NCBI GenBank assembly: GCA_964034945.1
Contig: OZ035963.1
Location: 39,314,361 to 39,378,360, forward strand
Direction: 5' to 3'
DNA length: 64,000 nucleotides
Origin: Chrysopilus asiliformis
Taxonomy: Eukaryota > Arthropoda > Insecta > Diptera > Rhagionidae
Positions 21,904 through 31,365 of the stretch are shown here, one piece after another (the stretch's first letter is position 1; every line of letters begins with the position of its first letter). The notes under the pieces are model-generated. The model was not told the origin of the DNA, did not search any database, and worked only from the letters and a program-made list of their open reading frames with translations. The translations under genes were made by a program, and so were the position numbers.

Positions 21904-22593
21904 GTTGACTACACCGTTTTTTGACGAATTAGATCGTGATTGATGATTGCGAGGTCTAATTTGAAATTCTTTTACTATCATATCTGGGGACCAAAAATTG
22001 CCATTTAAAATTTCCAAAAAGCAATAATTAGGAACGAAGATTTTGAACGAAGATACTGATGCGTCGGGTTTTTGCGGAAATTTAAAACATTTTATTGTGT
22101 CGTCATTTTTAAAATTGTAGTGCGATTTAACGTAGTTGACGACATCATCCGAAGTTGTAGAAGGATCAAGTCGTGAAATGAAAAGAGTTTTCGGTCTACT
22201 TATCGTTTTTAACATAAATCCAGTAGTATTCGCAGAATGCGCAGAATTTTCAGAGTTTTCCTTCACTACGTTGTCAATGATTTCTCGTGCCAAGTTGGCA
22301 GTCGCAATAGGTGAAATACTATTGGAAAATAAATTTGAATCTGAAATTGGCGCAGAAGCTAAAGCCACACAATTGTCGATGGGATTTAAGTTGGCAGTTA
22401 AGTTCGAACTGGTGTTAGCGATTATGACACTATTTTTCGAAGCAATCGTGCAATCCTCGGTGTTTAATATAGTGTTTGACTCATCACGTTCTGTCATGTA
22501 TCCAGTAAAATTTTTTGAACTAAATAAAATTGACGATACCTGAAGTAATTGCGTCGATAATTTCTCAATTTTTTCAGTCAGGTCAGATTTCAA
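21880..22593 (-). CDS. LINE ORF1 (5' truncated)
   Basis: About 237 residues, with an N-terminal helical segment K-I-E-K-L-S-T-Q-L-L, a low-complexity Ser/Asn/Thr middle, and a compact C-terminal domain K-T-L-F-I-S-R-L-D-P-S-T-T-S-D-D-V-V, the pattern seen in ORF1 of arthropod Jockey/CR1-type LINEs. The TTG start is not credible. The frame is open further 5', so this is a truncated ORF1. Its last ten codons overlap ORF2 in another frame. Confidence 0.65.
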   Translation of the reverse strand: MKSDLTEKIEKLSTQLLQVSSILFSSKNFTGYMTERDESNTILNTEDCTIASKNSVIIANTSSNLTANLNPIDNCVALASAPISDSNLFSNSISPIATANLAREIIDNVVKENSENSAHSANTTGFMLKTISRPKTLFISRLDPSTTSDDVVNYVKSHYNFKNDDTIKCFKFPQKPDASVSSFKIFVPNYCFLEILNGNFWSPDMIVKEFQIRPRNHQSRSNSSKNGVVNSLSTTKT

Positions 22594-22617
22594 GAGACCA
22601 ATTTGCGACGATTGATG

Positions 22618-24724
22618 TTAGAACGTCAACCCGATCTCCACTCCTGGATATATGCCGACAACATCCTTTTACTAGCAGGAGGTAAATACAATGAGGTGAA
22701 CAACGCACTAAAACAAGGAGCCTGTACCTCCCACAAATGGGCAGAAGATCATGGAGGCTACATACCGCTACAAAAAGGAGAACTACTTCACATCTGCCGT
22801 AAATACAAATGCAATGATCTTTCACTGTCTATCAATAACACCAATCTTGAAGGAAAAACCACACTTAGGTTACTGGGCATTAGATTTGATAGACGTATGT
22901 GCACATATCAATGACAACATTACCCAACTAAAAAAAATCTCTAAAGCGCATATCAGAATGAAGCAGCATTCGCTGCGGCAGCAAAACTGCCTTGGCAGTA
23001 AAATTGGTTTTGCTGACTTCCATCACGGAATGGAGCAGCACGAATCCGGAGTAAAATCAGTTTGACAGTTCTCATTTGTTTGATTTTCTCGTGAAATTTT
23101 GTTAATTTATCTATTCGTTCATAAAATGTCTACAGTAATTGATGATTTAGATAAAATTAATGAAGGCCATTGGCGTTCTAACGGCGTATAGTGTATATTC
23201 GAACTATACGGAAAATTTACTGCTCGGGCAGCGTCAGTAAAAATAGAAATAGCGCTAAAAAAGCAGCGAGAATTTTTGCTGCTTTTAGTACGTCATAATT
23301 TTGCTCTTAGCCAATGGGAAACTTTTGCTTCCCGCTGCCACGAAAGCGCTGCTGCATTCTGATATGGGCTTAATGTTCTCAAACCTATTTGCCACAAGAA
23401 AGTAGGCGTTCACTGGGAGGATGCGATTTATATCGCGAAAACCCTAACATTTGGAACAATTGACTACGGTTTAACAATCTACGGGCACGCAGCAAAAATA
23501 CACTTGAAAAAGCTAGACGCTGGAGTGAATATCATCATGCGAATTGCAACAGGCGCCTTAAGGTCCACTCCAATCGCAGCGCTAAGAATTGAAGCAGACT
23601 ACCCGAGCATACGTGATCGGGCACGCTGGTTGTCTAATAAACTAGTTATTAAACAATTTTGTTTCTACAGACCTAGTCTCCCACAGGCAGTAGACAAGCC
23701 ACCGATCGAGATGAAGACGAGTTCGGCCTTAAATAAGGCAGTAACAGCCTTTTCTAATCTGCTTCAAGGTCTTCCCAGCACACCGAGAGTACCAGCAGGC
23801 TCAACCTCTTTAGCTCATGTTTCGACCCAACGCTATTTAATACCAGGAGTCCCAAACAGGAAAGACATTTGTGAAATCGCAGTTCGAAAACGGTTTTGTA
23901 AATTTCTTGAACAACACCATGGCTGGTCCTTTGCCTACACCGATGGGTCAAAACTAGCCAACTCCACTAGTTTTGCTATCGTCTCCCAAAACAATTCGAC
24001 AGAATTCGAACTACTGAGAGGGGGTATCCTCAAGGACGGGTACTCACCCTTTGCTGCAGAACTGCTCGCCATCTACGAAGCCACACAAATATATGAGCAA
24101 TCCCACAAAGTCATCATCTTTTCGGACAGCCTAGCCAGTATAAGAGCTATATACAACTCTCAAAACCGGGAAGTTCTGATTAGGGCAATCCGCATATGGC
24201 TGGGCGGAGAGTATAGGAAAATTGTGTGGATACCGGGCCATATGAATATTCCTGGTAATGAAGCAGCAGATCGAGAAGCAAGAAACTTCCACAAACATCC
24301 CTCCCCCATCTCCTTTCCCCCCATAAAAAGCGCTCTACTATTTTTAGTTAAAACACAGGCCAAACGAGATGCTCAAGATCAATGGGTAAGGCAACACACT
24401 TTCCTGAGAGTTATCAACCCAAGTGGCGAGAAAGTGTCTTACAGCAGACTTCTGACGAGAGAACAATGCATTATTCTTTTCCGACTACGAACTAACCATA
24501 CACTTTGGGCAAAAGAACATATTTGGAAGGAAGAGGCGAGCGAGAATTGTGACTATTGCAGCGAACAACGGAGTAGCAAACATCTGTTAATAGACTGTCC
24601 CAGATCTAAAGCCTTCTTCGGAAACAACATACCCAGCATCCAATCTCTACTTGACACCAATCAACCAAGCAACGGCCCGCTCTTTGCACTCATCAAAGAG
24701 CTGGGCATTTTCAAATTGATTTAA
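22618..24724 (+). pseudogene. I-type LINE ORF2, rest of reverse transcriptase and RNase H
   Basis: This is the 3' half of ORF2 beyond the inserted LINE. At 22651-22662 the catalytic box reads Y-A-D-N, where Y-A-D-D is expected, so one metal-binding Asp is lost. A MITE (22948-23367) interrupts next. The final open stretch (23504-24724) contains the RNase H domain: A-Y-T-D-G-S-K, A-A-E-L-L-A-I, I-F-S-D-S-L-A and G-N-E-A-A-D-R-E-A, which supply the D-E-D-D acidic residues. A C-terminal cysteine segment C-D-Y-C-x(8)-H-L-L-x-D-C follows. RNase H in ORF2 is characteristic of the I clade and its relatives. Confidence 0.8.
22948..23367. mobile_element. MITE, 420 bp, inside LINE ORF2
   Basis: GCATATCAGAATGAAGCAGC at the left end is mirrored by GCTGCTGCATTCTGATATGG at the right. 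The interior shows further folds (GGCAGCAAAACTGCC). The LINE frame can be rejoined from K-I-S-K-A to L-M-F-S-N-L-F on removal. Only a 2-bp duplication (GC) is evident, so the family is unclear. Confidence 0.68.
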
Positions 24725-24971
24725 TCGTTCCTAATAGAAAAAAAAATTTGTTTTGTTAAAAATAACAGCATTTTGACCTCACAGTCATAAGTTATAGTTA
24801 TATTGTTATGTAATTTTCTATTGTTAATAACTTTTTCGATACTCAACTTTGTATATATAGAGCAAGCGCCATATGGTCTCAGTAACCGAGAGCGCTATAA
24901 CTATGCGAGCCTTGTGCATTTATGCTCAAGTCTCCTTGTAAATAAATAAATAATAAATAATCAAATAAAAT

Positions 24972-25334
24972 ACTTTTAAAATCAAAAAAAATAATAAAAC
25001 GGATTCCTCAATTGAACAGAATATTCCAATTTTCCACTATTACTGATGCACAGAAAAAAGTTTTTTTTTAGTGGGCTGACAAAAGAAATGAATAACCGAA
25101 TGCCCTAGTTTTGCATCCCAATCTATAATAGATAAACCAAATTCACTAAAAAGTGTATTGTTTTAATGCATAATGATCATCTCCCCGTGCAATAATCGAA
25201 AAATTCAATATTACAGAAAATCGATTTTAAATATTTTTCATATTACATAGCAAATACTGATAAAATATTGGATTTTAGAATTTTATTTTAAAAAAGTAAA
25301 AAAATAAAGCTCCACAAAAAAATTAGAGGAAATA
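24972..25334. other. No gene recognised
   Basis: AT-rich intronic sequence between the LINE and the first mariner. Nothing structured was seen. Confidence 0.5.
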
Positions 25335-26176
25335 AAGGGTGATCCAATTGGAGGTACTTTTTCCAATAGGGTTGTTTTGAAAGTTCTTATGTGTCAACTG
25401 GCTTGTCTCTATGACGTTTGTGTTCAGTATTCAGTGCCATTTCATCATGAATAGACTTACGTGTGTTCGTGAAGACCGTGATCAATCAATTCGTCGCCGT
25501 TCTCAAGATTTGGGCATCTCGTATGGAACGTTGTGGCGTATTTTGTAGCATGATCTTGGTTTAAAAGCGTATAAAATACAGCTCGTTCAAGAATTAAAGC
25601 CGAGTGACCTTGGTTTACGTTTTAATTTCGGTTTATGGGCCTTGCAACAGCTTCAAGTTGATCCTTTTTTATCGAAAAATTGTGTTTAGTGACGAAGCTA
25701 ATTTTTGGTTAAACGGCTACGTTAACAAGCAAAATTGCCGTGTTTGGGCCGATGAACAGCCAGAAGTAATCCAAGAGCTACCAATGCAACCAGAAAAATG
25801 CACTGTTTGGTGCGGTTTATGGGCCGGCGGCATCATCGGACCGTATTTCTTTAAAAATGCGGAAAGAGTGCGTGTTACTGTTTTATTGAGGGAAACGTTC
25901 GATGAAAACATCATCTCAAGAAATGGTCCTGTTAATTGCTCACCGAGATCTTGTGATCTGACACCATTGGATTACTTTCTGTGGGGATATGTGAAATTTC
26001 TTGTTTACGTCGATAAACCCGGAACGATTACAGCTTTGGAAGCAAACATAACCCGTGCTATTCGCCGAATACCGACCGATATGCTTGAAAGAGTGGTCGA
26101 AAATTGGACCCACAGAATGGACCATTTAAGAGTTAGTCGTGGGCAACACGTGAAGGAAATTATCTTTAAACATTAA
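25335..26176 (+). mobile_element. Mariner-type element, deleted and frameshifted
   Basis: The left end reads AAGGGTGATCCAATTGG after TA. The coding sequence for a mariner-type transposase runs on to 26176. The right inverted end was not found, so the 3' boundary is that of coding. Confidence 0.72.
25448..26176 (+). pseudogene. Mariner transposase, internally deleted
   Basis: The N-terminal part reads D-Q-S-I-R-R-R-S-Q-D-L-G-I-S-Y-G-T-L (helix-turn-helix) but is broken by TAG at 25546-25548 and by a slip in a T run near 25666. The catalytic half continues from 25604's frame: I-V-F-S-D-E-A-N-F-W-L-N-G-Y with the first catalytic Asp, W-C-G-L-W-A-G-G-I-I-G-P-Y-F-F, and R-S-C-D-L-T-P-L-D-Y-F-L-W-G with the third. 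The second catalytic block (Q-D-G-A-x-x-H-T-A in relatives) is missing, with about 40 residues deleted near 25870-25885. It ends I-F-K-H-stop as in full-length relatives. Confidence 0.8.
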
Positions 26177-26330
26177 ATGGCATGAAGCAAACTAACAACT
26201 TAAGTAAAGATTTGCTCAATATATTAATTATTATGTGTTCTATTTAAAAAAAACAGGAAGCTCTTACAATACTGGATTTTTTTTAATTATTTAATAATTA
26301 AACTAAAGCTCGAAGCAAAAACCTCGTAAC

Positions 26331-26389
26331 TAGACTTACAAGATCTTGTGATCTGACACCATTGGATTTGATCATATATTGTAAGTCTA
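26331..26389 (+). repeat. Hairpin carrying a copied mariner segment
   Basis: TAGACTTACAA (26331-26341) and TTGTAAGTCTA (26379-26389) form a stem. The loop contains 28 bp (26341-26368) identical to 25946-25973, the segment of the nearby mariner that encodes the third catalytic Asp region. Confidence 0.6.
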
Positions 26390-26511
26390 CTAATGAATTA
26401 TTTAATCGGAGGATTATGAATTATTTAATCTGAGGAATCTCGTAGTGACAATAACCCAAAAATGTTGTAGGTCGAGTACGATAGTCTTGCACGGAGGCGT
26501 CGATTGGATTA

Positions 26512-26995
26512 CAGTAGAACGCGCTTAAATGCAACACGCGTAAATGCAAAACTCGTGTAATTGCACGCAAAATTGGTGCATGGAGGATTTTTAAGCATTT
26601 TTCATATAAATATACACGGATAAATGAAACACGCTTAATTGCAATACTTGCTTAAATGCAACCATTTTCACATCCGCAAAAGTATAAATTATATGAAATT
26701 TTACACGCTTAAATGCACATGTGCAAAAATGAAATGTAATTACACAAAAAAAAGTGATTATTGTTATTTTTATTTGATAAAATGAATTCTTAATTAGGGT
26801 CTTTGTTTTTGTGTAACCTTGTTGAATTTAAATGTTTATTACAGGAATATTAAAGTTGCATGTTTATCTTTTACTCGCATAATTGCACATTAATGTGCAT
26901 TTATCCGTGCTTCCGTGCTACGTATAAATGCAAAACACGGATAAATGCACATAAAATTCTGCGAAATTCGATGTGCATTTAAGCGTGTTCTACTG
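26512..26995. mobile_element. Pogo-type MITE, TA duplication
   Basis: CAGTAGAACGCGCTTAAATGCA at the left is mirrored by TGCATTTAAGCGTGTTCTACTG at the right, flanked by TA at both ends. The start CAGTA...CGCTTA is like that of pogo. The interior repeats GCAAAACACG/AAATGCA motifs. Non-coding. Confidence 0.82.
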
Positions 26996-27143
26996 TACCT
27001 AGTTTTTAGCTCTACATAATAAAACGTCGCTTTTTATCTGTTTTTGCACTTCGAAATATTTTTTTGATTTTACTAAAAAGATAATGAAAAGTTAGAGTAT
27101 TTCGAAACTTGATTTCTAGCTATTACAACGATAAAACACAATA

Positions 27144-28045
27144 CACTCATACCTCGCTATACGGCCGCTCTTTATACGGCCGCTCTTTATACGGCTTTTC
27201 GCTATAACGACCTTCTTTAATTATGGCACTTTTTCTATTAACGGTCGTTATACGGCCCAAAAAAAATTGCGAAAAAAAACCAAAAGCTATAATTGCCAAT
27301 CTGGCAATTATTGAAAACCCGTATGGTGATTTAAGTGAATGGCGAACAGTTGTATCAAAATTCCACTCTAAAGGCAAACTTTTCAATAAGATTTTTTAAA
27401 ATTTATTCCAATCGGATTTTAATGTATGGGAGATTTATATAGAATCATATCCTAAACAACTTTTGTTCTTGTACTTTTTTGATAAGATGCTTTTTCACCA
27501 AAAACTTCTAATAGTCCATTTTTGCTCATGAACGAACTTAGCCTCGCATTTTACGAAAAACGAATCTGCGCAAAATTTCAAGTCCGTGCGCCCGCAATCC
27601 ACGCCACAGACGGACGGACGGACGTGCAAAAATTAATTATTTTTATCATTCTAAACACACTGGTATAATTTATTTTCGTCATCAGATTAGAACCGATTTA
27701 AACATTTTAAATTATGTTTTTTATTATGTATATGGACATGTGCACATGAATTTTTTAAATTTTTTTTAAGTTATCTTTTTATGTATACATATGAATTTTT
27801 TTTGTTATTGAAGTTATCCTTATATTACTTGTTATGTATTTTTATTTTGTATGTAAGCATTTTTAAATGAAATAAAAAGAAAAAAATGCATTTTAAACTA
27901 AAAACTACGTTATTTTAAAAAAACTGGAACGGATCCTATTGAATTTGTATGGGTTTGTATGAAAATAATTGATTCGTTATACGGCTTTTCGCTTTACGGC
28001 CAACTTTCCCGGAACATATCTAGGCCGTAAAGCGAGGTATGAGTG
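27144..28045. mobile_element. Pogo/Tigger-type element, TA duplication
   Basis: CACTCATACCTCGCTATACGG at 27144 is mirrored by CCGTAAAGCGAGGTATGAGTG ending at 28045, flanked by TA. CATACCTCG-type ends are typical of Tigger/pogo elements. A TACGGCCGCTCTT unit is tandemly duplicated near the left end. A copy of the hairpin repeat family lies inside (27285-27680). Confidence 0.8.
27285..27680 (+). repeat. Dispersed hairpin repeat, copy 2
   Basis: Shares AAGCTATAATTGCCAATCTG, GAACGAACTTAGCCTCGC and CGGACGGACGGACGTGCAAA with the copies at 13222 and 44735. Nested inside the pogo/Tigger-type element. Confidence 0.65.
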
Positions 28046-28261
28046 TAGTAAATATGAAAATTTTCAAGAAAATCCAAATTGCTGTTTAGCAGCTTCATTA
28101 TATCACATGCATATATCCGGAAATTAAAATGTGATTCATATTAAGCGCATTTTTTTCAAATCACGAAATATGACAATATTTTTTATATAATTTATTCCTG
28201 TTACGTCAAAAAAGTGAATTTGGTACGTCTGGTACATATTTGACGAACTACGAAGTAAAGG

Positions 28262-29275
28262 GATAACTCCAATTGAGCAGAGGCAGCAGCAGAGGCAGAA
28301 GCAGTAGCAGTGGCAGAAGCAGAATCTGCTTTCTGTCCCACAATGAAATTTGAATTCTGACGAAAATAGCAGAAACCTGTCAAAACGTTGTACGTATTTA
28401 TATCCGCGGCATGATTTGTCGTATAATATTTTTTTGTTTTCCACGTATTCAATTAATTTCTCCTCCATTTCAAGTATTACAAATATTTACTTCCGTCCAT
28501 ATTTGCAAAAAATATCAACAACGATTTGTGAGGTTAAATTGAAAGCAGAAATTTAGAGATAAGAGCTAAAATGTGTTTCTGCTTCTGCCACTGCCTCTGC
28601 TGCTGCTTTATTGGAGCTCAACACATAAGACGCTATCAGCCTTATTAATAAAAAATCCCTAACACGGAGATAACTCATGTGCTAACTAACTCCGAGATAG
28701 CAAACTTATACATTAGTTAACTATTCTTATTAATAAAAATTTTTCCTCCATATAATAGCTAACTCGTATTTTATTTAAAAATTTAGTTTGAATAAGGCAA
28801 CCCTTGTGCTGAATTGTACCAAAAAATACTAAAATCTTTTACATTTAAGTCATATTTTGGTTTTTTAAATCCGTTTCCTTGGAGACGATATTAAAATAGG
28901 AGTGAAATTAATGTTTTTATTTTAATTGTGATTCACTGCAAAGTAATTAAAAGCGGAAAATTTAAAAATTGAAGGAAAGCGATCAGAAAAGTGGTGTTCA
29001 AGTGATAAGATAATATAATATAATAACATAAATTGCAAGAGTTATGCGCCGTCAAGAGTTATCAACTCGTTAACTCGAGGGAATCGGTATGTTAGCTAAC
29101 AGAGAGTTAACTAACGTCAGTTAAATCTTAAAAATTTTTATTAATAAGAATTTCGAGTTATCCACTGCGTAAACCATTGATAAAAGTTAACTAACGTTTA
29201 TTAATAAGGCTGTATGTGTTCTAAAGTTCTGGTTCTGCTTCTGCTGCTGCCTCTGCCCAATTGGAGTTCTCGCTT
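28262..29275. mobile_element. MITE with GCAGAGGCAGCAG ends, three arms
   Basis: AACTCCAATTGAGCAGAGGC near 28265 is mirrored twice: near 28572-28612 (CTCTGCTGCTGCTTTATTGG) and near 29232-29270 (CTGCCTCTGCCCAATTGGAG). The segment between the two right-hand arms is mostly another MITE (28637-29212). The CAG/GCA-rich ends translate as repetitive Ser/Ala runs on the minus strand, but these are not genes. Confidence 0.5.
28637..29212. mobile_element. MITE with CAGCCTTATTAATAAA ends
   Basis: CAGCCTTATTAATAAA at the left and TTTATTAATAAGGCTG at the right are perfect mirrors, flanked by TAT (28634-28636, 29213-29215). The interior repeats GTTAACTAAC and TTATTAATAAGAAT blocks. Non-coding. Confidence 0.72.
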
Positions 29276-29616
29276 TAGATTTACTCTAGTTTTTCTGGCC
29301 AGGGGTAATCGGAGACGACTGGGGAAATGCGCCGCTCGAAACCTCGGCGCATCTTTGAGGAAACGCACACATAAACAAGTGTGGATAGACCATGAATCAA
29401 ATACAACAGATTGCGCATTGCGCAGGTCCGCCATGTTGGATTTTTGCTGTCAAGAGATTGTGACGTCAGCTGCGCGTAGATCTTTAATAAGTCTATGGAA
29501 AATTTAGAATTTGTGGTTTTATCTCAGTTTTAAGTACATATTTGCAAAGTAGTTAAAAGTGCTGTTATATCAAAACTAACCTCAAGAACTAAGTGTTTAA
29601 TATTTAAGACATTGAA

Positions 29617-30310
29617 ATGGGTGTTTGTGCCGTGTGCAACAACGAAAAGAAAGGCAGTGAAAAGACGAGCTTCCATACATTTCCCAAGGACAAACTTTTA
29701 TTGAGGAAATAAACGAACTTCTGTAAAAGAAAGGATACATTCAGAGCCGTATTAACAAGTTTGAGCGCCCTGGGCTAAATAAAATTTTGCACCCTTACAT
29801 AGTTTTATTGTAAACATTCAATTTTATTTTTTAAAATATTCTTTAATTCAAAACTTAAATATATATTTACGCAAAATAAAATTCAAAATTTTTTATAAAT
29901 ATGTGAATTAAATATTAATTGGCGCCCCTGGGCTGTAGCCCAATTAGCCCTATGGTTAATTGGGCCTTGGATACATTTAATATAAAAACTGCGAGAATTT
30001 GTTGCCTACATTTTGTACCTGATTGCTTCGAAAATAATATGCAGTATGAAATAGGTAAGATATCAGTAAATAGCAAAACTCTAAGTAATGTTTATCTTTT
30101 ACAGGCTTTGTACATCATCGAAAATTGAAGGCAAATGCTATTCCAACTTTCTTTAGCATTTCCGAAACTGTTGCAACTTCAAGTCGGACAACCAGGATGG
30201 CTGAAACGCAGTCAAAACAATTAGTTGGTGATTTATTACAACAAAACGAGGAGCCTTTGCATGACGAAGCAATCAATGCTGCAGAATCATTAGATAATTG
30301 TGATATTTAA
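29617..30310 (+). pseudogene. THAP-domain transposase N-terminus, broken
   Basis: ATG at 29617 opens M-G-V-C-A-V-C-N-N-E-K-K-G and F-H-T-F-P-K-D, the C-x2-C and F-P of a THAP zinc finger (a DNA-binding fold of P-element transposases). TAA at 29710-29712 falls where THAP domains have their invariant Trp. The hAT MITE (29742-29969) then splits the exon. Beyond it the frame resumes as A-R-I-C-C-L-H-F-V-P-D-C-F, giving the C-x2-H ligands. An intron (GT at 30055, AG at 30103-30104) rejoins E-I-G to F-V-H-H-R-K-L-K-A-N-A-I-P-T-F, the usual THAP C-terminal end. It stops at 30308-30310. Stop plus insertion make it a pseudogene. Confidence 0.75.
29742..29969. mobile_element. hAT MITE, 228 bp, inside the THAP exon
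   Basis: Starts CAGAGCCGTATTAAC and ends GTTAATTGGGCCTTG, with GCGCCCTGGGC and GCGCCCCTGGGC inside. Flanked by an exact 8-bp duplication GATACATT (29734-29741, 29970-29977). Terminal sequence and duplication length both fit hAT. Confidence 0.85.
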
Positions 30311-30877
30311 GTAAAAAAACTTTTTTTCACATCGAGGATGTATTTCCGTAAACGTACATTGAATAAAGAACTCTGTGAACATTTAACTACCAGAAAAAGG
30401 AAAAATAAAAAAATTCTAACCTAGAAATTTTAGCTATTTTTCATTAATTTTCACAAAGTGTAGTAAAAATTCACAGGCATTGTTGTTGTTTGACTATTTT
30501 TTTACTATTTATAAAAATAAATAATATTTATATTGCAGCAAACAGAACAATTTCCAGTTTTTAGGCGAAAACAGAACAAATCTCATATCGATGACATTTC
30601 AGTACGCTCTTGTGACGTCATGCGCAGAAGTTTACCAAAATGAAACTCGTCTTTGCGCAATCTGTTGTGTTTGATTCATGTGGACAGACAGGTTGAGAAA
30701 ATTTTGGAATGAACGATGACTCATTATGTGTTTGACCTGCGGGGCGAAAACATCTAATAGGATAATTCGAAAGCTACTGCGGCAACACGCTTCTTTCTGT
30801 GCTTCTCTTGATGTTTCCTTTTCAACAGTTCACTTGCGAATAAGAAACATTTTCCTAGGTGACACACACACATTGAA

Positions 30878-31124
30878 ATGAGGTGTATAGATATTCTTTT
30901 GAAGGACGAAGCAAACAAGAACAAAGGGCACGCGAGGGCATGGATCAACCCGTTTGACGAAGCGCAAATAGGACAAGTGAGAAACCGGCCATTAGCGGAT
31001 AATGTGGATAGAGAATTTGACCTTTTTTATTTTTGTCGGGCCGTTGATTTGTTGCTAAACTGGTCTCCTATTCCCTCCTTCCGCCGGCATTTCGTCCACT
31101 GTTAGTGGACGATGAGGTGTATAG
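30878..31124. repeat. 13-bp direct repeats flanking ~220 bp
   Basis: ATGAGGTGTATAG occurs at 30878-30890 and at 31112-31124. Just inside the right copy is a perfect fold GTCCACTGTTAGTGGAC. A retroposed segment would leave such direct repeats, but no poly-A tail or promoter was recognised. The surrounding 30690-31360 has no supported gene. Confidence 0.35.
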
Positions 31125-31365
31125 CCTACACTTTTACATAAAAGATTGTGTCGGGCGCCTTTCATTCACATTTGTTTGTTCGCCTTGTGACATCTGTATG
31201 TGTAAACATTTGTGATTGCACTCCAATACATCCCCAAAAATGGCAGAAAAAGCGTATTTTTTAAGCGAGGATGATAATACCCATTGTATTGCGACTACTG
31301 GCCATATGTGTATTGTTTGTGGCTAAACTGATGAAATTGTCCAAATACCAAAATAAAAATCTTGC

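Larger units (their letters stand above)
18889..22610 (-). mobile_element. Jockey/CR1-like LINE inserted antisense into the I-type LINE
   Basis: Read on the minus strand it has ORF1 (22593-21880), overlapping ORF2 (about 21903-19067), a short 3' region and an (AAAT)n tail at 18917-18889. Both ORFs are uninterrupted, so it is younger than its host LINE. It is truncated at the 5' end, within or just before ORF1. ORF2 has endonuclease and reverse transcriptase and no RNase H, unlike the I element around it. No clear target duplication was found. It lies sense to the DM4/12 gene within its long intron. Confidence 0.8.
15542..24955 (+). mobile_element. I-clade LINE, full length but split by a second LINE and a MITE
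   Basis: An exact 16-bp target duplication AATAATCAAATAAAAT lies at 15526-15541 and 24956-24971, with a (TAA)n-type tail before the second copy. It has two ORFs: ORF1 with CCHC knuckles, and ORF2 with endonuclease, reverse transcriptase and RNase H, the I-clade layout. ORF2 is interrupted by an antisense LINE (about 18889-22610) and by a MITE (22948-23367). The element lies in the long intron of the DM4/12 gene, antisense to it. Confidence 0.82.
29391..30680 (+). mobile_element. P-like element with THAP gene remnant
   Basis: Ends CATGAATCAAATACAACAG and the mirror of CATGAATCAAACACAACAG continue for ~26 bp. They are flanked by TGGATAGAC (29382-29390) and TGGACAGAC (30681-30689), a 9-bp duplication with one change. 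CATGA-starting ends, a duplication of about 8 bp and a THAP domain together point to the P superfamily. The catalytic domain is absent. A hAT MITE is nested at 29742-29969. Confidence 0.72.
14535..31365 (-). other. 16.8-kb GC-AG intron of the DM4/12 gene
   Basis: The donor side reads AACAG followed by GCAAGA on the minus strand (cut between 31366 and 31365); the acceptor is TTTTCCAG ending at 14535. GC donors of the form AG/GCAAG are a known minor splice class. The junction completes an Arg codon (AG+G) in N-R-M-G-L-N-G. The length is mostly transposons: two MITEs, a 9.4-kb LINE complex, a mariner, two pogo-type elements, a P-like element and others, each listed separately. Confidence 0.7.

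Noticed and set aside
19908..22914. Plus-strand frames overlapping the inner LINE (for example 22136-22543)
   Set aside because: They are shadows of the minus-strand ORF1 and ORF2.
26177..26330. Right inverted end of the first mariner
   Set aside because: No mirror of AAGGGTGATCC was found downstream; the end is probably lost.
28201..28452. Minus-strand frame with Ala/Ser-repeat stretch
   Set aside because: The repeat is the CAG-rich end of a MITE read through; no supporting gene structure.
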